From an uncultured Cellvibrio sp. (GTDB lineage Bacteria > Pseudomonadota > Gammaproteobacteria > Pseudomonadales > Cellvibrionaceae), in assembly GCA_946482345.1 (NCBI GenBank), contig CAMLRJ010000140.1:1-7869 (forward strand): a DNA stretch of 7,869 nt, written 5' to 3'. Each line of letters begins with the position of its first letter. Within the stretch, counting starts at the first letter, position 1. The position numbers and the translations under genes are program-made. Shown here piece after piece: positions 1-5,177 of the stretch. The notes below the pieces were generated by a model. The model ran no database searches. It saw only the letters and a program-made list of their open reading frames with translations, and was not told the origin of the DNA.

Positions 1-965
1 CAGGTGGTGAAGTTGTCAGAGTAACGACTTTTGAACAGTTGCAACAATATGTTACTGCCGCTGCGCCTTATGTAATTCAGGTAGAAGGCGCCATTCAACC
101 ACCTACCGGTTATGTCAAATTAAATGTTGCTTCAAATAAAACCATTGTCGGTGTTGGTAATACAGCAACATTAAGACAACTTGGTTTCCGTGTTGGCGGT
201 ATTGTGGGTTGCTCTGATGCTTACAACTCCAGTACAACTTATGTATCCAATGTGATTATTCGCAATTTAACTTTCCGTGATGTTTATGATGCGGGTTCAA
301 ATCCGGATGCTGATGCGGTAACAGTAGAATGTTTTTCTCACCATGTGTGGGTAGATCACAATACTTTTATTTACAGTGCACCTAACTCAAGTTTGGCAGG
401 GCGAATTGATGGCGCAGTTGATGTAAAACGCGGTGCTGACTGGGTAACGGTTTCATGGAATCATTTTTACCAATACAACAAAACCATGTTGGTAGGCCAT
501 GTTGACAGTAATGCGGTTCAGGATTCAGGACGTTTGCATGCCACTTATCATCATAATTATTTTGAAAATACTTATCAGCGCCACCCGCGTGTGCGTTTTG
601 GTAAAGCGCATGTTTTCAATAATTATTTCTTCAATGATAAAACCGGCCCACATCGCCAAATTTCTTACATTGCTTTGGCAGGCCCTGAGGCTGAACTCTA
701 TTTGGAAGCCAATAATATTTTGGTAGACAGTGGTGAGTTATATGTTGTCAGTGAAGACAGTGAACAAAGTTCCAAGGTGACATTTACCAGTGACAATATA
801 GTGAAATTATTTAGCCCGACTGCAGAGTGGTTGTTGCATGTGAATAATGGTTTGGCATTTGATCCCTCAGATTATTATCAGTACAGCATCAATAGTGCTT
901 CAGCAGTGCCAACACTGGTTCCAGCTTATGCCGGTGCGGGCAAGTTGGATATTTTTAATAATTAG
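1..965 (+). CDS. Pectate lyase, polysaccharide lyase family 1 (5'-truncated)
   Basis: This reading frame is open from the left edge (first full codon at base 3) to TAG at 963-965, so the start, signal peptide and any upstream modules are missing. About 320 residues are visible. The frame opens with GGEVVRVTTFEQLQQYV, which resembles the start of a PL1 parallel beta-helix catalytic domain. Numbering from the TTG codon at 39, I see VWVDHNTF (103-110), DGAVDVK (124-130), VTVSWNHF (136-143), KTMLVGH (148-154), and QRHPRVRFG followed by HVFNNYF (180-197). R181 and R186 match the conserved arginines around the catalytic site of Bacillus-type pectate lyases. The acidic DAD/E stretch (90-97) and D124/D128 fall where PL1 enzymes bind calcium. 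The family cleaves polygalacturonate by beta-elimination, normally outside the cell or in the periplasm. The domain looks complete and undamaged at its C-terminus. It converges with glgA and has no evident link to glycogen genes. The TTG at 39 is internal and not the true start. PL1 assignment is firm; pectate over pectin as substrate is inferred. Confidence 0.93.
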   Translation, partial: GGEVVRVTTFEQLQQYVTAAAPYVIQVEGAIQPPTGYVKLNVASNKTIVGVGNTATLRQLGFRVGGIVGCSDAYNSSTTYVSNVIIRNLTFRDVYDAGSNPDADAVTVECFSHHVWVDHNTFIYSAPNSSLAGRIDGAVDVKRGADWVTVSWNHFYQYNKTMLVGHVDSNAVQDSGRLHATYHHNYFENTYQRHPRVRFGKAHVFNNYFFNDKTGPHRQISYIALAGPEAELYLEANNILVDSGELYVVSEDSEQSSKVTFTSDNIVKLFSPTAEWLLHVNNGLAFDPSDYYQYSINSASAVPTLVPAYAGAGKLDIFNN

Positions 966-973
966 TTTGTCAG

Positions 974-1017
974 AATTTACCGTCATTCCTGCCTTCGCAG
1001 GGATGACGATGTAAATT
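974..1017. repeat. Interspersed hairpin repeat between convergent genes, possible bidirectional terminator
   Basis: Two 12-nt arms at 981-992 (CGTCATTCCTGC) and 997-1008 pair with a single G-T wobble around the loop CTTC. A further perfect 7-bp arm pair, AATTTAC at 974-980 and GTAAATT at 1011-1017, extends the stem past a 2-nt bulge (AT, 1009-1010). The element sits just after the pectate lyase stop and its outer arm overlaps the glgA stop codon. The inner sequence resembles the CGTCATTCC...GGAATGACG repeats scattered between genes in many gammaproteobacteria; that match is from memory. A stem this long between two converging genes could end or stabilise both transcripts. Neither strand has a clear U-run after the stem, so a classical intrinsic terminator is not proven. 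Confidence 0.7.
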
Positions 1018-2497
1018 AAATAAGAGTCGTTTTATCAGCAGCAACTAATTCAGAAGCCACTAATATCGATTCATAAAGTGCTTTATATTCCAATGCGCTT
1101 TTTTTCCAGGATGAGTCGCGGCGCATGGCATTTTGTTGAAGTTGTTTAAAAAACTCCGGTTGTTGATAAGCATCCAATGCACGACAAATGGCATGATGTA
1201 ATTCAATTGCGGTTGGTTTATGAAAAACAAATCCATTGGCTTGCTCCGTTATTTGATTAACAGGGCACTCAAAAACTGTGTCATGTAATCCGCCAACAGC
1301 ATGCACTATAGGTAAGGTGCCGTAACGCAAACTGTAAAGCTGATTGAGTCCGCAAGGTTCAAATAAAGATGGCATTAAAAACAAATCACATCCGGCTTCA
1401 ATCCTGTGTGCAAGTTCTTCATTGTAACCAATAACCACCGACACTTTATTGGGATATTGCGTTGCGATATTTTTTAGTGCTTTTTCATAATGTGGAAATC
1501 CACTGCCCAGAAAAACCATTTGACACTCTTTGGTGAGTAGCAATGTCATTTGCGCCAAAATTAAATCAACACCTTTTTGGTCAACCAATCGTCCGACAAA
1601 ACCCAATAAGGGGATATCGTCTTTGAGGTTAAGTCCCAGCTGTTGTTGCAACTCCAGTTTATTTTTTGTCTTTCCGGACAAACTTCTTCGGTTAAATTTA
1701 TGCAATAAATGTTTATCCGCATTCGGATTCCATTCGTCAGTATCTATACCGTTTAAAATTCCGTGTAAATCTTTTTGGCGATAACGCATCAACCCATCAA
1801 GGCCATTACCAAACTCAGGTGTTTGGATTTCATTGGCATAGCTGGGGCTGACCGTGGTAATTTTTTGTGAGAAGTTTAACCCGCCTTTGATAAACGACAT
1901 CTGTCCGTAAAATTCCAGTTTTTCATGATGCCAAAATAAATCGGGTAAATTTAATTCTGCAAAAGCCTGATATGAAAATAATCCGCGATAAGCCAAATTG
2001 TGAATAGTAAAAACACAAGCGGGCGATTTTTTTTGTTCGGATAAAAGTGCCGGCACCAAACCTGTTTGCCAATCATTGCAGTGCACTATATCAACAGGCC
2101 AATTCAATCCTGCCTGATTAAGTGCTATGGCTTCAATTGCGCGTGAAAACCAGAAAAAACGCCAATGATTATCCGGCCAATCACTGCCATCGGGTCCACA
2201 GTAGGGGTTACCTTGCCTTTCCGAAAATTCTTCGATGTTAACCAGTATGACTTTTACACGCGTGCCGGGTAAGCGTGTCTGCTGCAGAATAATCTCCCGA
2301 CCCAAAATAGAAATTGTCGATAATGTTTTTAATTCAATTTTTTCTGCTTGTGATAACACACTGGCGTAAGCAGGCAATACAATTTTGATATCTATACCCA
2401 ATTTTAATAATGCACGCGGCAAACTGGCCGCAACATCGGCCAGGCCGCCAGTTTTGATTAATGGATAGGCTTCACTGGTTGCAAACAGTATGTTCAT
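1016..2497 (-). CDS. glgA: Glycogen synthase (ADP-glucose type, GT5)
   Basis: GlgA transfers glucose from ADP-glucose to the non-reducing end of an alpha-1,4-glucan in the cytoplasm. The product is 493 aa with the two Rossmann-like domains of a GT-B enzyme. Visible motifs are KTGGLADV (15-22; K15 corresponds to the ADP-glucose-binding lysine of E. coli GlgA), HCNDWQTGLVPA (139-150), FTIHNLAYRG (163-172), GILNGIDTDEWNP (246-258), GRLVDQKG (302-309; R303/K308), PSLFEPCGL (376-384; E380 corresponds to catalytic E377) and YGTLPIV (392-398). The ATG at 2497 gives MNILFATSEAYPLIKTGGLADV, which lines up with known GlgA N-termini. An in-frame GTG at 2536 would add 13 residues. It has AGGAGG only 2 nt upstream, inside a repeat, so I prefer the ATG although its own ribosome site is weak (GGGA, about 10 nt away). 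The gene lies downstream of glgB on the same strand and is probably co-transcribed. No broken or missing key residue was seen. Confidence 0.97.
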   Translation of the reverse strand: MNILFATSEAYPLIKTGGLADVAASLPRALLKLGIDIKIVLPAYASVLSQAEKIELKTLSTISILGREIILQQTRLPGTRVKVILVNIEEFSERQGNPYCGPDGSDWPDNHWRFFWFSRAIEAIALNQAGLNWPVDIVHCNDWQTGLVPALLSEQKKSPACVFTIHNLAYRGLFSYQAFAELNLPDLFWHHEKLEFYGQMSFIKGGLNFSQKITTVSPSYANEIQTPEFGNGLDGLMRYRQKDLHGILNGIDTDEWNPNADKHLLHKFNRRSLSGKTKNKLELQQQLGLNLKDDIPLLGFVGRLVDQKGVDLILAQMTLLLTKECQMVFLGSGFPHYEKALKNIATQYPNKVSVVIGYNEELAHRIEAGCDLFLMPSLFEPCGLNQLYSLRYGTLPIVHAVGGLHDTVFECPVNQITEQANGFVFHKPTAIELHHAICRALDAYQQPEFFKQLQQNAMRRDSSWKKSALEYKALYESILVASELVAADKTTLI

Positions 2498-2533
2498 AAA
2501 GTTTTTCCCACAAAATTTTATCGTCAGGATCTT

Positions 2534-2570
2534 CACCCCCTCCTAACCTCCCCCTTGGCAAGGGGGAGGG
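2534..2570. repeat. C/G-rich hairpin repeat, copy 1 (glgA side)
   Basis: The sequence CCCCCTCCTAACC leads into a perfect 10-bp stem (2547-2556 with 2560-2569) closed by the loop GGC. It lies just upstream of glgA. Read on the minus strand, the flank gives TTAGGAGGGGGTG, an accidental or used Shine-Dalgarno-like stretch next to a GTG. The same family appears inverted at 2609-2643. Repeats with CCTAACC beside a CCCTC...GAGGG hairpin are widespread in gammaproteobacterial intergenic DNA (from memory). Confidence 0.8.
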
Positions 2571-2608
2571 ACTTGACTCCCTACTAAATTTCTACAGAGT
2601 GAATATAT

Positions 2609-2643
2609 CCCCTCTCCCTCTGGGAGAGGGTTAGGGTGAGGGC
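2609..2643. repeat. C/G-rich hairpin repeat, copy 2 (glgB side, inverted)
   Basis: A perfect 9-bp stem (2610-2618 with 2622-2630, loop TCT) is followed by GGTTAGGGTGAGGGC. Its reverse complement shares the CCCTAACC lead plus hairpin design of the copy at 2534-2570, so the two form an inverted pair 38-39 nt apart. The element ends 1 nt from the glgB stop codon (complement of 2645-2647). It could fold in the glgB-glgA transcript as a processing, stabilising or attenuating structure. No U-tract follows it, so a simple terminator is unlikely. Confidence 0.8.
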
Positions 2644-2644
2644 T

Positions 2645-4843
2645 TTACAACGCAATAATCAATCCCGCCAACGGCGGCAATGTAATTTCTACCGAGTAGG
2701 GATGATTCATCCAGGGGATATCTTGCGTGTGTAAACCTTCTGCGTTACCTAAATTACTGCCGCCATAAAACATCGAATCAGAATTAAATAATTCTTTATA
2801 TCGTCCGGCAACAGGAACACCCACGCGATAAGCGTGACGGGGTAAGGGGGTAAAGTTTAATAATACAATGACAAAACCTGTATCATTTTTTCGAATGTAA
2901 CTAATAATCGATTGGGTGCTGTCATGGCAATCCAGCCATTCAAATCCATTCCATTCAAAACTGCGTTCATACAATTCCGGATGATTTTTATAAAGATGAT
3001 TCAAATCTTTTACGGCGTCGTGAATGCCACGATGCGGGGCGTAATCCAATAAATGCCAATCCAGACTGCGATGATGTGACCATTCACCCCACTGTGCAAA
3101 TTCGCTGCCCATAAATAATAATTTGGTGCCGGGATAAGTGAACATATAAGTGTAAAGCAAACGCAAGTTGGCAAATTTTTGCCAATCGTCTCCCGGCATT
3201 TTTCCGATCATGCTGCCTTTACCATGAACCACTTCGTCGTGTGAAAATGGCAACACAAAATTTTCAGTAAACGCGTACATCATGCCAAAGGTTAATTGAT
3301 TGTGATGATATTGGCGGTGAATGGGATCTTTGGTCATGTAAGTCAGTGTGTCGTGCATCCAGCCCATATTCCATTTCATAGTGAATCCCAAACCACCAAG
3401 CCATGTGGGACGAGTGACTTGTGGCCATGCAGTTGATTCTTCAGCCGCAATAATGACACCGGGGCAATGGCCGTGGCAGAGTTCATTGAATTGACGCAAA
3501 AAACTGATCGCATCCAGATTTTCATTTCCACCGTATTGATTGGGCAGCCAATCACCGTCTTCACGTGAATAATCGAGATACAACATGGATGCAACGGCAT
3601 CGACACGCAATCCATCGAGATGAAATTCTTTTAACCAAAAAAGTGCGTTGGATAATAAAAAGTTGCGTACTTCATTACGACCATAATTATAAATCAGCGT
3701 GCCCCAGTCACGATGTTCACCTAAACGGGGATCTTCGTGTTCATAGAGTGCCGTGCCATCAAATTTTGCCAGCGCATGTGCGTCTTTTGGAAAATGTGCA
3801 GGCACCCAGTCGAGAATAATGCCGAGATTATGTTGATGTAAGTAATCTACAAAATAGCGAAAATCATCAGGCGTACCAAAACGACTGCTGGGAGCAAAAT
3901 AACCGGTTGTTTGATAGCCCCATGAATCATCAAGTGGATGTTCACTGATAGGTAAAATTTCAATATGGGTGAATCCCAGTGGTTTTACATAATCAACAAT
4001 TTGATGAGCCAGCTCGCGATAATTTAAAAATTCATTCGACCAACCGCGTCGCCAGGAACCCAAATGTATTTCATAAACAGAGCAGGGCGATTTTAAAACA
4101 TTTTTTGCAGCACGCGCTTGCATCCAGATTGCATCTCGCCATTCATAAGTCGATGAGGTTACTATCGCACTGGTTTGCGGGCGCATTTCAAACGCCTGGC
4201 CGTAGGGATCGGCTTTTAAAAAAATATCACCTGACTGGCGATTGCGAATTTCAAATTTATATAAAGAGCCTGTGGTGAGTCCCGGAATAAATAATTCCCA
4301 CAAACCACTTCCACCGCGCACTCGCATAGGATGATGACGACCATCCCATTCATTAAAATCGCCGACTACACTGATACGTTCGGCATTGGGTGCCCAGGTT
4401 GCGAAAGTAACACCTTTGACGCCATCAATTTCACGTTCGGGTGCTCCCAACAATTGATAAATGTTCCAATGTTGACCCTCATTAAATAAATGCACATCCA
4501 GATCGCCCAATATTGGCGCAAAGGAGTAGGGATCATATTCACAATGCTCTCTGTTGTAGCGATCAAACCAGCGAACCTGATAACGACTTTTGAGGTATTT
4601 TTCAATTCCGCGCCACTCAAAAAAGTCAGTTCCTTCAACACGCGTTAATGCAAATTCCTGTTTTTGACAAACCAGTGTTGCAGCCCGTGCACCCGGTAAA
4701 TAAAGGCGCACCAATGTATCAGCAGAGGCATCTGCCTTATTTCCCAGGGGATGCATACCCAGAACAGAAAAAGGATCATGATGAGTTGCATTAATAATGC
4801 GCAGAAGATCGTCGCTTAAATGTTTGTCTACAGAAGCATTCAT
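2645..4843 (-). CDS. glgB: 1,4-alpha-glucan branching enzyme (GH13, CBM48)
   Basis: GlgB cuts an alpha-1,4-glucan chain and re-attaches it by an alpha-1,6 bond, creating glycogen branches in the cytoplasm. The 732-aa length is close to the 728 aa of E. coli GlgB, and residues are offset by +10 from it in the catalytic part. Domain order: N-terminal N1 beta domain (about 1-115), CBM48 domain (about 140-225, with [22 protein letters not shown]), GH13 barrel (about 252-620) and C-terminal beta domain (about 635-732). Barrel motifs are [10 protein letters not shown] (257-266), DWVPAHFP (345-352), [10 protein letters not shown] (411-420; nucleophile D415), AEEST (467-471; acid/base E468) and [13 protein letters not shown] (533-545; D536). 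The ATG at 4843 is the first in-frame start after a TAG 9 nt upstream. No strong ribosome site precedes it. It is the first gene of a probable glgB-glgA unit, divergent from glgC. The sequence looks fully functional. Confidence 0.98.
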   Translation of the reverse strand: MNASVDKHLSDDLLRIINATHHDPFSVLGMHPLGNKADASADTLVRLYLPGARAATLVCQKQEFALTRVEGTDFFEWRGIEKYLKSRYQVRWFDRYNREHCEYDPYSFAPILGDLDVHLFNEGQHWNIYQLLGAPEREIDGVKGVTFATWAPNAERISVVGDFNEWDGRHHPMRVRGGSGLWELFIPGLTTGSLYKFEIRNRQSGDIFLKADPYGQAFEMRPQTSAIVTSSTYEWRDAIWMQARAAKNVLKSPCSVYEIHLGSWRRGWSNEFLNYRELAHQIVDYVKPLGFTHIEILPISEHPLDDSWGYQTTGYFAPSSRFGTPDDFRYFVDYLHQHNLGIILDWVPAHFPKDAHALAKFDGTALYEHEDPRLGEHRDWGTLIYNYGRNEVRNFLLSNALFWLKEFHLDGLRVDAVASMLYLDYSREDGDWLPNQYGGNENLDAISFLRQFNELCHGHCPGVIIAAEESTAWPQVTRPTWLGGLGFTMKWNMGWMHDTLTYMTKDPIHRQYHHNQLTFGMMYAFTENFVLPFSHDEVVHGKGSMIGKMPGDDWQKFANLRLLYTYMFTYPGTKLLFMGSEFAQWGEWSHHRSLDWHLLDYAPHRGIHDAVKDLNHLYKNHPELYERSFEWNGFEWLDCHDSTQSIISYIRKNDTGFVIVLLNFTPLPRHAYRVGVPVAGRYKELFNSDSMFYGGSNLGNAEGLHTQDIPWMNHPYSVEITLPPLAGLIIAL

Positions 4844-4865
4844 AGGTTTCTACTTTTTCAGTCAA

Positions 4866-4916
4866 TTAAAGTGGCAGATAAAAGCACATTTTCAATAAAA
4901 ATTTGATTTTTTTCAT
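4866..4916 (-). other. Possible 16-codon leader ORF ahead of glgB
   Basis: On the minus strand, ATG at 4916-4914 opens a 16-codon frame, MKKIKFLLKMCFYLPL, that ends in TAA at 4868-4866, 22 nt before the glgB ATG. Any transcript from the candidate glgB promoters would include it. It has a basic start and a hydrophobic body. The preceding ribosome site is poor (GAAG about 10 nt upstream). Short frames like this arise often by chance in AT-rich leaders, so translation and any regulatory role are speculative. Confidence 0.2.
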
Positions 4917-4929
4917 AATAATGTCTTCA

Positions 4930-4957
4930 AGCATGCACCAGTATAAAGCGTCATGCT
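4930..4957. repeat. Inverted repeat straddling a putative glgB -10 box
   Basis: AGCATG (4930-4935) and CATGCT (4952-4957) form a perfect 6-bp dyad with a 16-nt gap. The gap contains the minus-strand TATACT box (4940-4945). The placement would suit an operator or an RNA hairpin, but the arms are short. The left arm also contains TGCACC (4934-4939), which equals one half of an NtrC-type site; the other half is poor. Confidence 0.35.
4940..4945 (-). promoter_or_regulatory. Putative sigma-70 -10 box (TATACT) for glgBA
   Basis: Read on the minus strand, this is TATACT, matching five of six bases of the TATAAT consensus, about 95 nt ahead of the glgB ATG. No good -35 hexamer lies 16-18 nt upstream (candidates are ATAACT and TAACTG), so it would need an activator or be a chance match. 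Confidence 0.3.
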
Positions 4958-4960
4958 GTA

Positions 4961-4974
4961 ACAGTTATAGCTGT
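4961..4974. promoter_or_regulatory. Imperfect 14-bp palindrome ACAGTTATAGCTGT, possible operator
   Basis: Twelve of fourteen positions are symmetric (ACAG-TATA-CTGT, with one mismatched pair). It overlaps where the -35 of the TATACT promoter would fall, and it lies 20-33 nt inside the glgB-side sigma-54 box. I do not recognise a named regulator for it. Confidence 0.3.
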
Positions 4975-4993
4975 TTGTACTAATCAGGGTATT

Positions 4994-5010
4994 TGCAGGT
5001 TTAATGCCAA
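4994..5010 (-). promoter_or_regulatory. Sigma-54-type (-24/-12) promoter candidate for glgBA
   Basis: On the minus strand this reads TTGGCATTAAACCTGCA. It has the invariant GG (5008-5007) and GC (4996-4995) separated by exactly 10 nt. The full -24 core TGGCA is present, and the -12 core is CTGCA against the TTGCW consensus (one mismatch). The start would lie about 12 nt beyond the GC, giving a glgB leader of roughly 140 nt. It shares the 9-mer TTTGGCATT with the opposite promoter candidate. A sigma-54 promoter would need an ATP-driven enhancer-binding activator. Confidence 0.5.
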
Positions 5011-5043
5011 ACAAAAATTTACTGTGAGAAGTCTTTATCTAAA

Positions 5044-5057
5044 CTTGTTTTCGCAAG
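5044..5057. promoter_or_regulatory. Short dyad CTTG-N6-CAAG near the midpoint of the two sigma-54-like boxes
   Basis: CTTG (5044-5047) and CAAG (5054-5057) are inverted around TTTTCG. The dyad is centred near 5050, close to the midpoint (about 5055) between the two -24 elements, so it could be a shared activator site. The 4-bp arms are short enough to be chance. Confidence 0.2.
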
Positions 5058-5079
5058 CGCGCATTAGATTAGTGCAGAT

Positions 5080-5091
5080 AGATTTCAATCT
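5080..5091. promoter_or_regulatory. Palindrome AGATT-TC-AATCT upstream of the glgC promoter candidate
   Basis: A perfect 5-bp dyad with a 2-nt centre sits 8 nt before the glgC-side -24 box. An overlapping dyad is CAGAT (5075-5079) with ATCTG (5088-5092). It could be an operator or activator site; no regulator is recognised. Confidence 0.3.
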
Positions 5092-5099
5092 GTCGATCT

Positions 5100-5116
5100 T
5101 TGGCATTGTATTTGCT
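5100..5116 (+). promoter_or_regulatory. Sigma-54-type (-24/-12) promoter candidate for glgC-GH57
   Basis: The sequence TTGGCATTGTATTTGCT fits the YTGGCACGNNNNTTGCW consensus except for two bases (TT in place of CG). The invariant GG (5102-5103) and GC (5114-5115) are separated by exactly 10 nt. Transcription would begin near 5127, leaving a glgC leader of about 50 nt. Sigma-70 alternatives nearby are poor: TTGGCA with AATAAC at a 15-nt gap, or TTGCTC with CATAAC at 17 nt. Confidence 0.55.
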
Positions 5117-5162
5117 CAACAATAACCATTGTTTCATAACATTATTAAATAATCAGTTTCCA

Positions 5163-5168
5163 TAAGGA
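5163..5168 (+). promoter_or_regulatory. Ribosome binding site of glgC
   Basis: TAAGGA lies 9 nt before the ATG at 5178. Its TAA is also an in-frame stop, which makes this ATG the earliest possible start. Confidence 0.8.
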
Positions 5169-5177
5169 ATTTTTTTA

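Larger units (their letters stand above)
4844..5177. promoter_or_regulatory. Divergent glgBA / glgC control region (334 bp)
   Basis: This AT-rich gap separates the start codons of glgB (minus) and glgC (plus) and must hold promoters for both units. I see two outward-facing sigma-54-type boxes (4994-5010 minus, 5100-5116 plus). Their -24 halves form a 9-nt inverted repeat: AATGCCAAA at 5003-5011 and TTTGGCATT at 5099-5107. There is a TATACT -10-like box on the minus strand, and short dyads at 4930-4957, 4961-4974, 5044-5057 and 5080-5091. A possible 16-codon leader ORF lies at 4866-4916. No RNA gene or known riboswitch fold was recognised. Confidence 0.85.

Noticed and set aside
499..726. Alternative-frame ORF inside the pectate lyase gene
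   Set aside because: It lies entirely within a strongly conserved PL1 coding frame, has no recognisable domain and no ribosome site.
1530..1784. Plus-strand ORF opposite glgA
   Set aside because: Antisense shadow of a well-conserved GlgA frame; low-complexity product with no family resemblance.
2571..2608. Small RNA or terminator between the two repeat copies
   Set aside because: No U-run follows either hairpin on either strand and no promoter-like sequence was seen; the repeat explanation is simpler.
3376..4641. Several ORFs of 79-99 codons on both strands within glgB
   Set aside because: All overlap the intact GlgB frame with its catalytic motifs, and none has domain-like sequence or its own start signals.
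4896..4908. IHF consensus match (TAA-N4-TTGATT)
   Set aside because: The match is exact, but the consensus is AT-rich and this stretch is very AT-rich. It also lies in the glgB leader, not between the promoters and a credible enhancer site. A second IHF-like stretch at 4982-4994 has two mismatches.
5022..5040. CRP-like site starting TGTGA in the glgB-glgC gap
   Set aside because: Only the left half matches; the right half is TTTAT-like instead of TCACA, so it is not supported even though glg genes are CRP-controlled in E. coli.
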